Numbered from the stretch's first letter, positions 17,391 through 26,913 are shown. The stretch is 64,000 bases of DNA from Kaistella antarctica (GCF_900109615.1 NZ_FOIX01000001.1:310001-374000), one strand, 5' to 3'. The notes: generated from the letters alone by a model not told the origin. Program-made: numbers and translations.

Positions 17391-18773
17391 TTAAATCAAA
17401 CTTCTTATTTTTTCTATCATTTCATCGCCAAGACGGTCAGCTTCTTCTTGTGAAAAGGCTTCGGTATAAATTCTGATAATCGGTTCTGTATTCGATTTTC
17501 TCAAATGAACCCAATTGTTTTCAAAATCTATTTTCACCCCATCAACAGTCGAAACATCCTCTTTTTGATACTCTTTTTCCATTTTTGTTAAAAGAGAGTC
17601 AACATCGATATCTGGAGTTAATTCAATTTTCTTTTTACCCATGAAATAACTCGGGTAAGTTGCTCTCAGCTCAGAAACCGTTTTATTTTCCTTTGCCAAA
17701 TGGGTTAGAAACAAAGCTACACCAACCAAAGAATCACGACCGTAATGAAGTTCAGGATAGATGATTCCACCATTTCCTTCACCACCAATAACAGCGTTTT
17801 TCTCTTTCATTAAAGTAACTACGTTTACTTCTCCAACAGCGCTGGCAAAATATTCAGAACCTAAATTTCTTGCTACATCTCTTAAGGCACGACTTGAAGA
17901 AAGATTGGAAATCGCTGCTCCTTTCTGATGTCTTAAAAGATAATCAGCTACGGCAACCAAAGTATATTCCTCACCGAAAAGATCTCCGTTTTCATCGACC
18001 AACGCCAAACGGTCAACATCTGGATCGACTACGATTCCAACATCTGCTTTTTCGGTTTTCATGAGCTCGCAAATATCTCCTAAATGTTCCTTTAACGGTT
18101 CTGGATTGTGCGGGAAATGACCGTTGGGTTCGCAGTATAATTTCACCACTTCACAGCCGAAATGTTCCAGCAATTGTGGAATAGCAATTCCACCTGTTGA
18201 ATTTACAGCATCAACAACAACTTTAAATTTCTTGGCTTTAATTGCTTCTGCATCGACCATGGGTAAATCCAGAATCTTTTGAATATGGATATCAAAACCG
18301 TCATTCCGAGTTTCATATTTCCCTAAATTATCAACCTGAGCATAATCAAAATCTTGACTTTCTGCTAAACCCAGAACTTCTGTTCCGTTTTCACCTGTTA
18401 TGAATTCGCCTTTTTCATTTAATAATTTCAAAGCATTCCATTCCTTGGGATTATGAGATGCAGTCAAAATAATTCCTCCATCTGCGTTAAGTTCAGGAAC
18501 CATTACTTCAACCGTTGGAGTTGTAGAAAGGCCTAAATCAATAACGTGAATTCCCAGTCCCTGCAATGTTGCGGTCACCAATGAGTTCACCATAGATCCA
18601 GAAATACGGGCATCACGACCAACGACGATTGTTAAATCTTTTTTATTATTATTGTTCTGAAGCCAGGTTCCAAATGCAGACGTAAATTTTACGACATCAA
18701 GCGGCGTTAGGTTTTCATCAACTTTGCCACCGATGGTTCCGCGGATTCCTGAAATAGATTTTATTAAAGCCAT
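17391..18773 (-). CDS. glmM: Phosphoglucosamine mutase
   Basis: Converts glucosamine 6-phosphate to glucosamine 1-phosphate for UDP-GlcNAc synthesis. The ATG at 18773 (MALIKSISGIRGTIGG) gives 460 residues; the frame is open to 18836 but that stretch lies near the putative promoter and is not family sequence. Motifs: active-site serine loop TASHNPKEWN (Ser106), metal loop DPDVDRLALVDENG, sugar-binding GGEGNGG and the C-terminal phosphate loop RKSNTEPIIRIY. A general phosphomannomutase activity cannot be excluded from sequence alone. Confidence 0.88.
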   Translation of the reverse strand: MALIKSISGIRGTIGGKVDENLTPLDVVKFTSAFGTWLQNNNNKKDLTIVVGRDARISGSMVNSLVTATLQGLGIHVIDLGLSTTPTVEVMVPELNADGGIILTASHNPKEWNALKLLNEKGEFITGENGTEVLGLAESQDFDYAQVDNLGKYETRNDGFDIHIQKILDLPMVDAEAIKAKKFKVVVDAVNSTGGIAIPQLLEHFGCEVVKLYCEPNGHFPHNPEPLKEHLGDICELMKTEKADVGIVVDPDVDRLALVDENGDLFGEEYTLVAVADYLLRHQKGAAISNLSSSRALRDVARNLGSEYFASAVGEVNVVTLMKEKNAVIGGEGNGGIIYPELHYGRDSLVGVALFLTHLAKENKTVSELRATYPSYFMGKKKIELTPDIDVDSLLTKMEKEYQKEDVSTVDGVKIDFENNWVHLRKSNTEPIIRIYTEAFSQEEADRLGDEMIEKIRSLI

Positions 18774-18840
18774 AAAATGATTTTTATTTAAATGATTTTC
18801 AAGAATAAATAAATTCTCGAAAGTCGGATTTCTCAATCTG

Positions 18841-18848
18841 CAAAAATA
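18841..18848 (-). promoter_or_regulatory. Candidate -7 element for glmM
   Basis: The minus strand reads TATTTTTG (TAnnTTTG) 67 bases before the glmM ATG. The nearest upstream TTG is 28 bases away, outside the usual spacing. Confidence 0.3.
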
Positions 18849-18944
18849 CGAATTAAATAGGAGAAAGAATGATAGGCAAAGAGTATTGCTTCAATCTTAT
18901 TAAAAAAATAGACCTTTGATTTTGAGTGCTTTAACTCAAATCAT

Positions 18945-19097
18945 TTATCCACAACAATCGGAATCGCAGCCAGGTTTTCCTTTCTTTTTAAATTTATTGG
19001 AACTGAAATTTTTAGCGATGACTTTAAATAAAGAATAAGCTGCAATCACAACGATTACAGCGATAATAAGGTATTGAACAAGAAGTGAATTATCCAT
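18945..19097 (-). CDS. FeoB-associated Cys-rich membrane protein
   Basis: The small 50-residue protein is MDNSLLVQYLIIAVIVVIAA..., with one TM helix (about residues 6-26), a basic stretch and a Cys-rich tail GCDSDCCG. The ATG overlaps the feoB stop codon by one base (TAATG). The frame is open further upstream inside feoB, but the overlap and the match to small FeoB-linked Cys-rich proteins favour this start. In other bacteria such proteins accompany FeoB and are proposed to help ferrous iron uptake, perhaps filling the place of FeoC. Confidence 0.8.
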   Translation of the reverse strand: MDNSLLVQYLIIAVIVVIAAYSLFKVIAKNFSSNKFKKKGKPGCDSDCCG

Positions 19098-21130
19098 TAT
19101 TTTAGAATTTGGTAGACAATTAAAGATGCAATATAAGCCAAGCCCGACATGCCGAAAAGTTGCGCCATCGTCCATTTCCAGGACTTTGTTTCTCTATATA
19201 CAACGGCTAAAGTAGAAACACATTGCATGGCAAAGGCGTAGAAAAATAGGATAGAAATTCCCGTGGCAAAACTATAGACTTTGTCACCATTAGGTTTTCG
19301 GTCGCTGCGCATTTTTTCAATGATCGTTCCTTCTGGAGCTTCATCATCTAAACTATATAACGTTGACATGGTTCCGACAAAAACTTCTCTGGCTACGAAA
19401 CTTGTTAGAATCCCAACACCCATTTTCCAATCGTAACCGAGCGGCGCGATGGCAGGTTCAATGGATTTACCCATTTTGGCAAGGTAAGATTGTTCTAATT
19501 TCACATCGGTGGCGACGAATTCATCATCGTTTTGCTTGGGACCAATATAACTGAAGAACCAGATAACGATACTGAACAAGAAAATTATTTTTCCCGCACC
19601 CGTGATAAATTCCCAAACTTTACCAAGTACGATTTTGAAATCATACCCGAAAAGCGGCATTTTGTAAGAAGGCAAATCCATCACAAGAAAGGATTTAGCG
19701 GTGCTTTTAATAACTTTTTTTAGGATTAAAGCGGCAATTAATGAGGTGAAAAAACCCAGGAAATACATGGCCATTAAAGCAATTGCTTTGTAACTAATTC
19801 CGATAAAATATTTATTAGGAATGATCAAGCCAATAATAATACTGTAAACTGGAAGCCGCGCTGAACACGTCATAAAAGGCGTTACCAAGATGGTAATCAA
19901 ACGTTCTTTTACATTCTCAATATTTCGCGTGGACATGATCGCGGGAATCGCACAGGCCGTCCCGGAAACCAAGGGCACGATACTTTTCCCGTTTAAACCA
20001 AAGGGACGAAGAAATCGATCCATTAAAAATATAACTCTAGCCATATATCCTGAATCTTCTAGCAGATAAAGGAAGTAAAGTAAAATACCAATCTGTGGTG
20101 CGAAGACCATAATTCCTCCAACTCCAGGAATAATTCCATTTGCTAATAGAGAATTGATCGGTCCGGCCGGAAGGTGCGCATTAGCAAAGGAAGAGAACCA
20201 AAGGAAGAATTCTGAAATCCAGTTCATTGGATATTCTGCCAAGAAGAAAACACTTTGGAAAATAATCAGTAAAATAAATCCAAAAATGACATAGCCCCAA
20301 ATCGGATGAACTAAAACCTTATCTAATTTCTCCGTTAGCAATTCTTTGAACTGAGGTTTCTTAAATAGTACTTTGGTAATTATCTTATCAATTTCCTGAT
20401 ACCTTCTGATGGTTTCCTGAGTCTGCAACCTTTTCGGAACCAAACATTTAACCTCATCATTATTCAGTTGTTCATGAACGGTTTCTATCTTTCCTAAATA
20501 AGTGTCAGACGATAATAAGGTCCAGATTTTATACTGATTTTCTTCTTTTGTTTCGGCTAAGATTTTAAAAACCAAACCTTTGTGCTCGGTTGGAATATCG
20601 AAAGAGACGGTGTCGGATTTAGTAAAACTGCCTTTATGAATTTCGGCACGAAGCTCTTCAATCCCTTGATTTTCTTTGGCGTTGGCCTGCAGAACGGTGA
20701 CGTTAAGTTCTTTTGAAAGTTGGTCGATGTCAATTTTGATTCCGCGTCGTTCGGCTTGATCGATTTGATTGACCACCAATAAAGTAGGAATACCTAAATC
20801 TTGAATTTGTTGGAAAAGAAGCAATCCTCGTTTAATGCTTAAAGCTTCTAAAATATAGACGACACCTGAATATTGATCTTGCTCTTTGATCAAAAATTTT
20901 GATAAAATAGCTTCATCTTCAGAACTCGGGTAAATACTGTAAGAACCCGGCAAATCGATTATTTCTATGTTTTCACCTTGATAGTCGTAGTCGCCAGAAT
21001 GGCTTGCTACTGTAACTCCGGCGTAATTTCCGGTCTTTTGCTTTTTGTTACAAAGTAAATTAAAGACGGTAGATTTTCCCACGTTGGGATTTCCGACCAG
21101 TAGGATTTGTTTCTTGTTTGAAGTTTTCAT
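19097..21130 (-). CDS. feoB: Ferrous iron transport protein B
   Basis: Inner-membrane Fe(II) transporter. The 677 residues comprise an N-terminal G domain (GNPNVGKST, residues 13-21; DLPGSYSI; NQID), a helical regulatory segment and a C-terminal multi-pass part with two Gate regions, including LVSGTACAIPAIMSTRNIEN and FVAREVFVGTMSTLY. It is the middle gene of feoA-feoB-Cys-rich, with 37 bp to feoA and a one-base overlap with the small downstream gene. Confidence 0.95.
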   Translation of the reverse strand: MKTSNKKQILLVGNPNVGKSTVFNLLCNKKQKTGNYAGVTVASHSGDYDYQGENIEIIDLPGSYSIYPSSEDEAILSKFLIKEQDQYSGVVYILEALSIKRGLLLFQQIQDLGIPTLLVVNQIDQAERRGIKIDIDQLSKELNVTVLQANAKENQGIEELRAEIHKGSFTKSDTVSFDIPTEHKGLVFKILAETKEENQYKIWTLLSSDTYLGKIETVHEQLNNDEVKCLVPKRLQTQETIRRYQEIDKIITKVLFKKPQFKELLTEKLDKVLVHPIWGYVIFGFILLIIFQSVFFLAEYPMNWISEFFLWFSSFANAHLPAGPINSLLANGIIPGVGGIMVFAPQIGILLYFLYLLEDSGYMARVIFLMDRFLRPFGLNGKSIVPLVSGTACAIPAIMSTRNIENVKERLITILVTPFMTCSARLPVYSIIIGLIIPNKYFIGISYKAIALMAMYFLGFFTSLIAALILKKVIKSTAKSFLVMDLPSYKMPLFGYDFKIVLGKVWEFITGAGKIIFLFSIVIWFFSYIGPKQNDDEFVATDVKLEQSYLAKMGKSIEPAIAPLGYDWKMGVGILTSFVAREVFVGTMSTLYSLDDEAPEGTIIEKMRSDRKPNGDKVYSFATGISILFFYAFAMQCVSTLAVVYRETKSWKWTMAQLFGMSGLAYIASLIVYQILK

Positions 21131-21167
21131 TCTTCGCTCGATCTATTTTGAGATTTATCGGGACTGC

Positions 21168-21425
21168 TTAAGATAAAGTTTCCACGATGATAAACTGCGC
21201 TTCTTCTTCGCGAAGGGCAATTCTGCTTTTTTCGTCGCCAAATTCTATATACATGGGACCTTTGAAGGGTGCCTGGTACAGGATTTTGAAAACGGTTTCT
21301 GGGAGCAGACCCATTTCAATAATTTTATTGGGCATTCTAAGGTCGTCATTTTCGTAACCCAAAATTTTCCCAGATATATTCTTGGGAAAACAGCATAATT
21401 TATTTGATTTATCTCCTTTCAACAC
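21168..21425 (-). CDS. feoA: FeoA-domain protein
   Basis: Small SH3-like partner of FeoB; the product has about 85 residues. The core MPNKIIEMGLLPETVFKILYQAPFKGPMYIEFGDEKSRIALREEEAQFIIVE is a complete FeoA domain. No ATG is available. A TTG at 21443 is the last three bases of a perfect -7 element TATATTTG, so it would precede the transcript. GTG at 21425 (VLKGDKSNKLCCFP) or TTG at 21422 is more likely. First gene of the feo operon. Confidence 0.82.
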   Translation of the reverse strand: MLKGDKSNKLCCFPKNISGKILGYENDDLRMPNKIIEMGLLPETVFKILYQAPFKGPMYIEFGDEKSRIALREEEAQFIIVETLS

Positions 21426-21440
21426 TAAAATTTTGATGCG

Positions 21441-21448
21441 CAAATATA
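21441..21448 (-). promoter_or_regulatory. Candidate -7 element of the feo operon
   Basis: The minus strand reads TATATTTG, matching TAnnTTTG. No TTG at the right distance is seen upstream. It decides the feoA start (see feoA). I see no convincing Fur box. Confidence 0.45.
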
Positions 21449-21501
21449 GGTTATTTAAATTAAATCTAAATAAGGATTCTCGCCAAAATGACCAGAATCA
21501 T

Positions 21502-21538
21502 AAAAAAACCCCAAAACAAAAATTTGTTTTGAGGTTTA
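21502..21538 (-). terminator. Terminator of the GLPGLI gene
   Basis: A stem of about 12 bp with one mismatch (arms starting AAACC at 21506 and ending GGTTT at 21537) is followed on the minus strand by seven T. Confidence 0.75.
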
Positions 21539-21563
21539 AAATATAATTGAGAATCTATGAGTT

Positions 21564-22454
21564 CTATTTTTTCGCTTTTGCAGCCTGAATTTCGATCGGA
21601 TTATCATTCGCATTAAAAAAGTCATTCAACATTTTTTCTTGCTGTTTTACCATTTGCCCAATTGTTAAATCACTTCCTGGAATCTTTTGTGAAAGAACTT
21701 CCGTCGTGAAATATGGTCTTGCAGTCGCCATAGGATCTTTCTTAAATTCTCCAAAAGTTTTCTCGAACTTTTCACGGGAAACTTCTACAACTTTTCCACC
21801 ATCGCCACCTGGCGACACGGTCTCGATGTAAGGAATTTCATTAAAATTCTCTACTTTTTTATTCCCTTTTAATTCCCAAGAATAATTGTTTCCATCATCG
21901 GATACTTTAACAATTAAACCTGGCAAACCATGAAATTTATAAGGACCATCTTGCAACGGAATGTCAGCAGTAAACCACGCCGTCCATTTACGACCACCAT
22001 ATTCCGTGGTTGCTTTTTGAACATTGTAAGCACCAATTTTTTCTTTTTGAGCGTCAATTTTCCAATTGAACTTTAAATCTTCGTTGTATCCGATATTCAT
22101 TGGCGTAAATCCATTGGCTACGCGATCAACGTACTGCACTTTAATGCTCGGATAAAACTTATAAATCTTCTCTGAAAATTTCGGCATGGTTATACTCTTA
22201 GAAATATCCTTGAAAACTCCAGATTTCTGCATCGCTTCAATTTGAATTTTAAGAATAGAATCTTGAGCAACAATCGTATAATCTCTGTAAATCGATTTAT
22301 CTTTTACAACATCCAAAATCGTCATCACCTTCTCTACTTTCGCAGAATCTTTCTTCGGCTTAAAGGTTAATTCATAAAAGAATCGGTTAGCTGTTTCTTG
22401 CGCATTCAAAGCAAAAAAAATGCTTACGGCAAAAAGAGTGAATAGTTTTTTCAT
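21564..22454 (-). CDS. GLPGLI family protein
   Basis: The 296-residue secreted protein has a signal peptide (MKKLFTLFAVSIFFALNA). It carries the name-giving motif GLPGLI at residues 176-181 after KWTAWFTADIPLQDGPYKFH, the pattern that defines this Bacteroidota family. Members usually sit beside large outer-membrane receptor-like barrels; here such a barrel (23148-25847) lies upstream on the same strand, with a DinB gene of opposite strand between them. Molecular function is unknown. Confidence 0.9.
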   Translation of the reverse strand: MKKLFTLFAVSIFFALNAQETANRFFYELTFKPKKDSAKVEKVMTILDVVKDKSIYRDYTIVAQDSILKIQIEAMQKSGVFKDISKSITMPKFSEKIYKFYPSIKVQYVDRVANGFTPMNIGYNEDLKFNWKIDAQKEKIGAYNVQKATTEYGGRKWTAWFTADIPLQDGPYKFHGLPGLIVKVSDDGNNYSWELKGNKKVENFNEIPYIETVSPGGDGGKVVEVSREKFEKTFGEFKKDPMATARPYFTTEVLSQKIPGSDLTIGQMVKQQEKMLNDFFNANDNPIEIQAAKAKK

Positions 22455-22575
22455 AATTTTTATTTAATGTATTAGTTAACCTACTTAAAGATTTGTTACA
22501 GAAATAAAGAAAATTTAATATTTGTTTAACTACAAATTAAAAAGCAACCTTTTACCTTTACTGAAAACATCTATT

Positions 22576-23073
22576 ATGGAAACACTACCGCTTCTCAGAA
22601 AAGAATTGACGCAGGAATTTGAAACGACGAAAGAGTTCTTCAATATTTACCCCGACGAACTTAACGAATACCAACCGCACGAAAAAAGCATGAAGATGAT
22701 TACTCTCGCGATACACATCGCAGAAATTTTTGGGTGGCCTGCCTTTATGATGACGACGGAAAAACTAGACTTTGCAGCGGGAGATTATGTACCTACTTTT
22801 CTAAACACAAAAGCGGAGCTTCAACAGAAATTTGAAGAAGATTATCAAAAGAGTAAAGAAATTCTGGAAACTATTAATGAGGAAGATCTACTAGGCAGCT
22901 GGAGTATTAATAATGGCGAGCAAGTCATCGCTTCATTTAACAAATATGAAGCAATCAGACATGGGCTGAATCAAATTGCGCATCATAGAGCACAACTTGG
23001 CGTTTATTATCGGTTAAATAATATTGCGCTGCCGGGAAGTTATGGGCCCAGCGCAGATGATGGAAGTTTTTAA
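22576..23073 (+). CDS. DinB-family putative metal-dependent protein
   Basis: The 165-residue product starts at METLPLLRKELTQEFETTKEFF; an open stretch before it (from 22522) lacks family features. Four-helix DinB-type features are HIAEIFGWP (first His) and IRHGLNQIAHHRAQLGVYYR with the HxxxH-like pair, consistent with a three-histidine metal site. Family members act as thiol transferases or are uncharacterised. The gene is inserted between two minus-strand genes and ends at a bidirectional terminator. Confidence 0.82.
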   Translation: METLPLLRKELTQEFETTKEFFNIYPDELNEYQPHEKSMKMITLAIHIAEIFGWPAFMMTTEKLDFAAGDYVPTFLNTKAELQQKFEEDYQKSKEILETINEEDLLGSWSINNGEQVIASFNKYEAIRHGLNQIAHHRAQLGVYYRLNNIALPGSYGPSADDGSF

Positions 23074-23095
23074 TAATAACCATTTTACCTAAAAT

Positions 23096-23131
23096 AAAAA
23101 TCCCATCCTGTTGAGACAAGATGGGATTTTT
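23096..23131. terminator. Bidirectional terminator between dinB-like gene and the receptor gene
   Basis: The arms AAAAATCCCATC and GATGGGATTTTT (23096-23107, 23119-23130) pair perfectly, with T runs on both strands. It serves the convergent genes on either side. Confidence 0.85.
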
Positions 23132-23147
23132 GATAGTAAGTATACAA

Positions 23148-25847
23148 TTATTTAAAATTAAATTTTACCGTAAACATCACTTGACTAGGTCTAATTTCAA
23201 TGCTATTTCGGGTCGTTGAAAAATAGGTCGTATTATAACTGATGGTTTCGTACAGTTTTTTGTTGCCAATATTTAACCATTTGATTTCAAAATCAATTTT
23301 CTTTTTTGCCCAAGTATATTGGTAAGATAGATCGTAGAAGGAGTTTCGAAGATTCGTCGCGCCTTGTGAAGTGGTAACATCATCCCAAACCAAACCAACG
23401 GTATGATTTTCTATCGGATAAAGGAACAAGTTTAAATTGTGATTCCACCCAGAATTTTTATTGACATTATTTCTATAATCGTCACTATTTTTATTCCAGT
23501 TCAAGGAGATATTATAATCTAAACTCATCCAAGAGAAATAGGTATTATTAAATTTTACCGCGACAGTTTGTGCGTTGTTTTTGCTTTCAATATAGTTGTC
23601 GACATTATTTTGATCCACCAAAATACTGAATGAATTAGAATCTCTATTGGTGAAACTTACTGAAGCATTGGTTTTAAATTTCGGGAAATACTTACCAATT
23701 TCTGCACTCTCCGTTTGTGAAAAAGAATTGTTATCGATGAATTCTAAAGTCACCGCCGAAGCTCCAGACGCAAAAGGACGAGACTTGGTGATGATGTTTT
23801 TCTTGGTATCGTTATAACTATATCGAACATTGAAAAATAAATTATTCAATGGGTTTCTATATTCCAGTCGAGCTGATGAGTTTATATTTCTATTTTCTGG
23901 CAAAAGATTACTGTCTCTAAAGTTCAAAGATTTCGGACTTGTTAAAATAGATCCATCGTAAACCGACCCAAAATCTCCGTATCTGTAATTTAAACCACCG
24001 TAACCAGAAACTTTCCAGAAAGAGGCAAAGTCGAAACTTCCATAAAAAGTAGGTTCAAAAACAGTTTTGCTGATTTCAGAATCTTTCGATCTCAGTAAAT
24101 CTTTGTAATCAATGCCGTACATATTTAAAGGTAAATTGATGCTTAGGTTTAAAGCATTGCCTTTATAATTAAAACCAACTTGCGTGTAAGGATTAATCTC
24201 ATTCCATTTAATATTATTCTGATAGCCGATCCCTAATAAATTTCCATCCGCAAACAATTGGGAATTCATTTCGTTGAAAGAAAGATTCAAACCTACTTCT
24301 GGCGTAATGGTTAATCTTTTATAAGAAAACCCAACCGAGGCAGAATGATTTGCATTTAAAGTGGAGGAAGAAATTCTTTGGTCAAAACGGTCGAAACCAG
24401 ACCCAAGATCTGTAAAGTTTTCATATTCCGCCGACAACGTTTGCCGATCTTTTTGGTAAGAAAGGTAACTCATGAAATTAACCAGTTTTTCTTTCCAGGG
24501 AATAATGGTACTTAAAGAGTTTTTGATAATTCCCGTCGGCGCGCTCAGCGATTCATCGATGAAAATATCCTTCAAAGTAGGATCTGGAACTGCCATATTA
24601 TACCTCGTCGACGTATTCCCACGATCTTCATTCCAGAAGCCATTCCAAGTAGTGGTATTTTTAAAGAATCCTTTCTTGGCATTTTTCGTGATGATGATTT
24701 CGCCTTTTGCGGCATTGCTGTAAAGGTTGTTCGATTCTGTAGTTGTTATTTTTCCAGCTTTAAAGAAATCGGTATCAATTTCATAAATGGTTTCCCGGTT
24801 AGAATCTCTGTTGATGGCGTTGTTGGTGTAACTCGTGCTCGCCTTCAATTCCCATTCTTTACTTTTAAAAGGGTTGGTCAAAATATTGGCCGAGAAAAAA
24901 TGAACGTTGTTCATCAGATATCTTTTTTCTGGGATATTAGGCGTGCTGGCTTTATCAACACTCAACCAGTAATTTCCGGCGGATTGTCCTCTTCTGCCTT
25001 CCCAACGACTGCCGAACGCCAACATGTTGCCTTCTCTTTCTACGCTCTCACCGTTATTATTGGTTTTATAGTTGACGACCCATTGATTTTTCTGGCCGAA
25101 AAACATTGGCGTTAATTTCAAATTATATAAGAATGGTTCCATTCCAACACCGACTTCTCCGCGACCCGTCATGGTAACTGCCTTTTTTAACTTGATGTTG
25201 ATCGCAGCATTTTCTGAGGGAACTTTATCTTGAAGAATTTTTACAGGCTGGTGATTTTCCATCACTTCTACCTTGGAAACAGCGCCCGTTGGCAATGAGT
25301 TATTGATGGTTCCATAACCACCTTCCATTAAATCTTTTCCATTGACATAAAATTTATTGATGGCTTCACCTTGGTAAAGAACCGTTCCATCTTTATTTAC
25401 ATCAATGCCGGGAATTTTCTTTAGAACATCTGCCAGCGTACGGTCAGATTTGCTTTCAAAAGCTTTGATATCGTAAGAAATCGTATCGCCTCTTTTGGTA
25501 ATCATTTTGGCTTTTAGCTTTACCTCTTTAATTTCTGTAGCGTCTGGCTGCAAAGTAAAGTTCTGAGTTTGATTTTCATTCTTAACCGCTTTTTGCGACG
25601 GTTTTTGATTAAAGGCTTTGATCTTTAAATCTACATTTTGCTCAGGTGTGGTAAAAGTAACTTTGTATTCTCCTTTAATATTGGTAATTGAGTAAGCGAT
25701 AATGGCATCTTTTCCCGGTTCTTCTACGGTTACACTCGCACTGGGAATTGGCTTGCCATCTTCATCAACAATTTTTCCACTAATGGAGGATTGTGCCCAC
25801 ATAAATAGGGAAAAAAATAAGGCAAAAAGAATAGAAAGTTTTCTCAT
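23148..25847 (-). CDS. TonB-dependent receptor-like outer membrane barrel with N-terminal regulatory domain
   Basis: The 899-residue protein has a signal peptide (MRKLSILFALFFSLFMWA), then a carboxypeptidase-regulatory-like beta domain (about 20-110, SISGKIVDEDGKPIPSASVTVEE), a plug-like part (LADVLKKIPGIDVNKDGTVLYQGEAINKFYVNGKDLMEG) and a long barrel of the OMP_b-brl_3 kind ending in FTVKFNFK. This architecture is typical for Bacteroidota TonB-linked receptors associated with GLPGLI proteins. Substrate is unknown. No SusD-like partner is present. Confidence 0.85.
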   Translation of the reverse strand: MRKLSILFALFFSLFMWAQSSISGKIVDEDGKPIPSASVTVEEPGKDAIIAYSITNIKGEYKVTFTTPEQNVDLKIKAFNQKPSQKAVKNENQTQNFTLQPDATEIKEVKLKAKMITKRGDTISYDIKAFESKSDRTLADVLKKIPGIDVNKDGTVLYQGEAINKFYVNGKDLMEGGYGTINNSLPTGAVSKVEVMENHQPVKILQDKVPSENAAINIKLKKAVTMTGRGEVGVGMEPFLYNLKLTPMFFGQKNQWVVNYKTNNNGESVEREGNMLAFGSRWEGRRGQSAGNYWLSVDKASTPNIPEKRYLMNNVHFFSANILTNPFKSKEWELKASTSYTNNAINRDSNRETIYEIDTDFFKAGKITTTESNNLYSNAAKGEIIITKNAKKGFFKNTTTWNGFWNEDRGNTSTRYNMAVPDPTLKDIFIDESLSAPTGIIKNSLSTIIPWKEKLVNFMSYLSYQKDRQTLSAEYENFTDLGSGFDRFDQRISSSTLNANHSASVGFSYKRLTITPEVGLNLSFNEMNSQLFADGNLLGIGYQNNIKWNEINPYTQVGFNYKGNALNLSINLPLNMYGIDYKDLLRSKDSEISKTVFEPTFYGSFDFASFWKVSGYGGLNYRYGDFGSVYDGSILTSPKSLNFRDSNLLPENRNINSSARLEYRNPLNNLFFNVRYSYNDTKKNIITKSRPFASGASAVTLEFIDNNSFSQTESAEIGKYFPKFKTNASVSFTNRDSNSFSILVDQNNVDNYIESKNNAQTVAVKFNNTYFSWMSLDYNISLNWNKNSDDYRNNVNKNSGWNHNLNLFLYPIENHTVGLVWDDVTTSQGATNLRNSFYDLSYQYTWAKKKIDFEIKWLNIGNKKLYETISYNTTYFSTTRNSIEIRPSQVMFTVKFNFK

Positions 25848-25964
25848 GGAATGATTTATTAATGAGTAAAGGAAACATCCTATTTGTTACACTGCATGGA
25901 TAGAATTGGCGATGGAGATGATAAATAAAATTATATAATCGCGACTTCTCATTATAAATCGATG

Positions 25965-25990
25965 TTGGAATCTTTTTTTTATTATTTTTG
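25965..25990 (+). promoter_or_regulatory. Candidate promoter of the cupin gene
   Basis: TATTTTTG (25983-25990) lies 21 bases before the ATG. TTG (25965-25967) is upstream with a 15-base spacer, shorter than usual. Confidence 0.4.
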
Positions 25991-26011
25991 TTACATTAAT
26001 AAGAACTCAAT

Positions 26012-26893
26012 ATGGGACTTCACTTACAACCAATCGATATTGTAGAATCGATCACAAAGGAAGAATTTAGGGAAAAATACCTGCTTCCAAGAAAACCAGT
26101 TGTCCTAAAAAACATGGCAAAAAACTGGCCTGCGTACCAGAAATGGACCATGGAATATATGAAAGAAGTTGTTGGTGATGTAGAAGTTCCGCTCTATGAT
26201 TCCTCGAAAGCAGATCCTTCAGCACCTATTAATTCTGCAGCGGCAAAGATGAAGTTCAGTGACTATATCGATTTAATTAAAGAAAAACCGACTGATTTAA
26301 GAATCTTTCTTTTTGATCCTATTAAACAAGCTCCCAAACTTTTAGAAGATTATATTTCGCCGAAAGAATTGATGGGCGGCTTTCTGGATAAATATCCCAA
26401 CATGTTTTTTGGCGGGAAAGGTTCGGAAACATTCCTTCATTTTGATATTGATATGGCGCATATTTTCCACACGCATTTTAATGGAGGAAAACATATCATC
26501 CTTTTTGATAACAAATGGAAAGACCGATTGTACAAAATTCCGTATGCCACATACGCGCTAGAAGATTATGACATAGCAAATCCAGATTTTGAGAAATTCC
26601 CTGCGTTAGACGGTGTGGAGGGAATTGAGTGTTACTTAGAACACGGCGATACTTTGTTTATGCCGACAGGTTGGTGGCATTGGATGAAATATCTGGACGG
26701 AAGTTTCTCGATTTCCTTGAGAGCTTGGGATGAATCTTGGATGGTGAAAGCAAAGTCGCTTTATAATTTGACTGTTCAGCGAAACTTCGATAATTTTATG
26801 AAGAAAAAATTTAAGAAGAAGTATATGGATTGGAAAGAGCGAAAAGCTATTGAGCGCGCCAATTTTGCTTTAAAGAAAGGATTGCCAAAATAA
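26012..26893 (+). CDS. JmjC/cupin_8-like 2-oxoglutarate Fe(II) dioxygenase
   Basis: The 293-residue protein resembles the cupin_8/JmjC hydroxylase family. It has the N-terminal PVVLKNMAKNWPAYQKW (typical of FIH-like enzymes), the metal motif HFD (His143, Asp145) in SETFLHFDIDMAH, and the distal His223 in PTGWWHWM. HxD...H is the Fe(II) facial triad of this fold. The C-terminus is Lys-rich. Family members hydroxylate proteins or tRNA; the target here is unknown. A terminator follows the gene. Confidence 0.85.
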   Translation: MGLHLQPIDIVESITKEEFREKYLLPRKPVVLKNMAKNWPAYQKWTMEYMKEVVGDVEVPLYDSSKADPSAPINSAAAKMKFSDYIDLIKEKPTDLRIFLFDPIKQAPKLLEDYISPKELMGGFLDKYPNMFFGGKGSETFLHFDIDMAHIFHTHFNGGKHIILFDNKWKDRLYKIPYATYALEDYDIANPDFEKFPALDGVEGIECYLEHGDTLFMPTGWWHWMKYLDGSFSISLRAWDESWMVKAKSLYNLTVQRNFDNFMKKKFKKKYMDWKERKAIERANFALKKGLPK

Positions 26894-26913
26894 TTGACCG
26901 TTAAAATTGATCT

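Noticed and set aside
22522-22575. N-terminal extension of the DinB-family protein
   Set aside because: AT-rich upstream sequence without domain features; the ATG at 22576 starts the first DinB helix.
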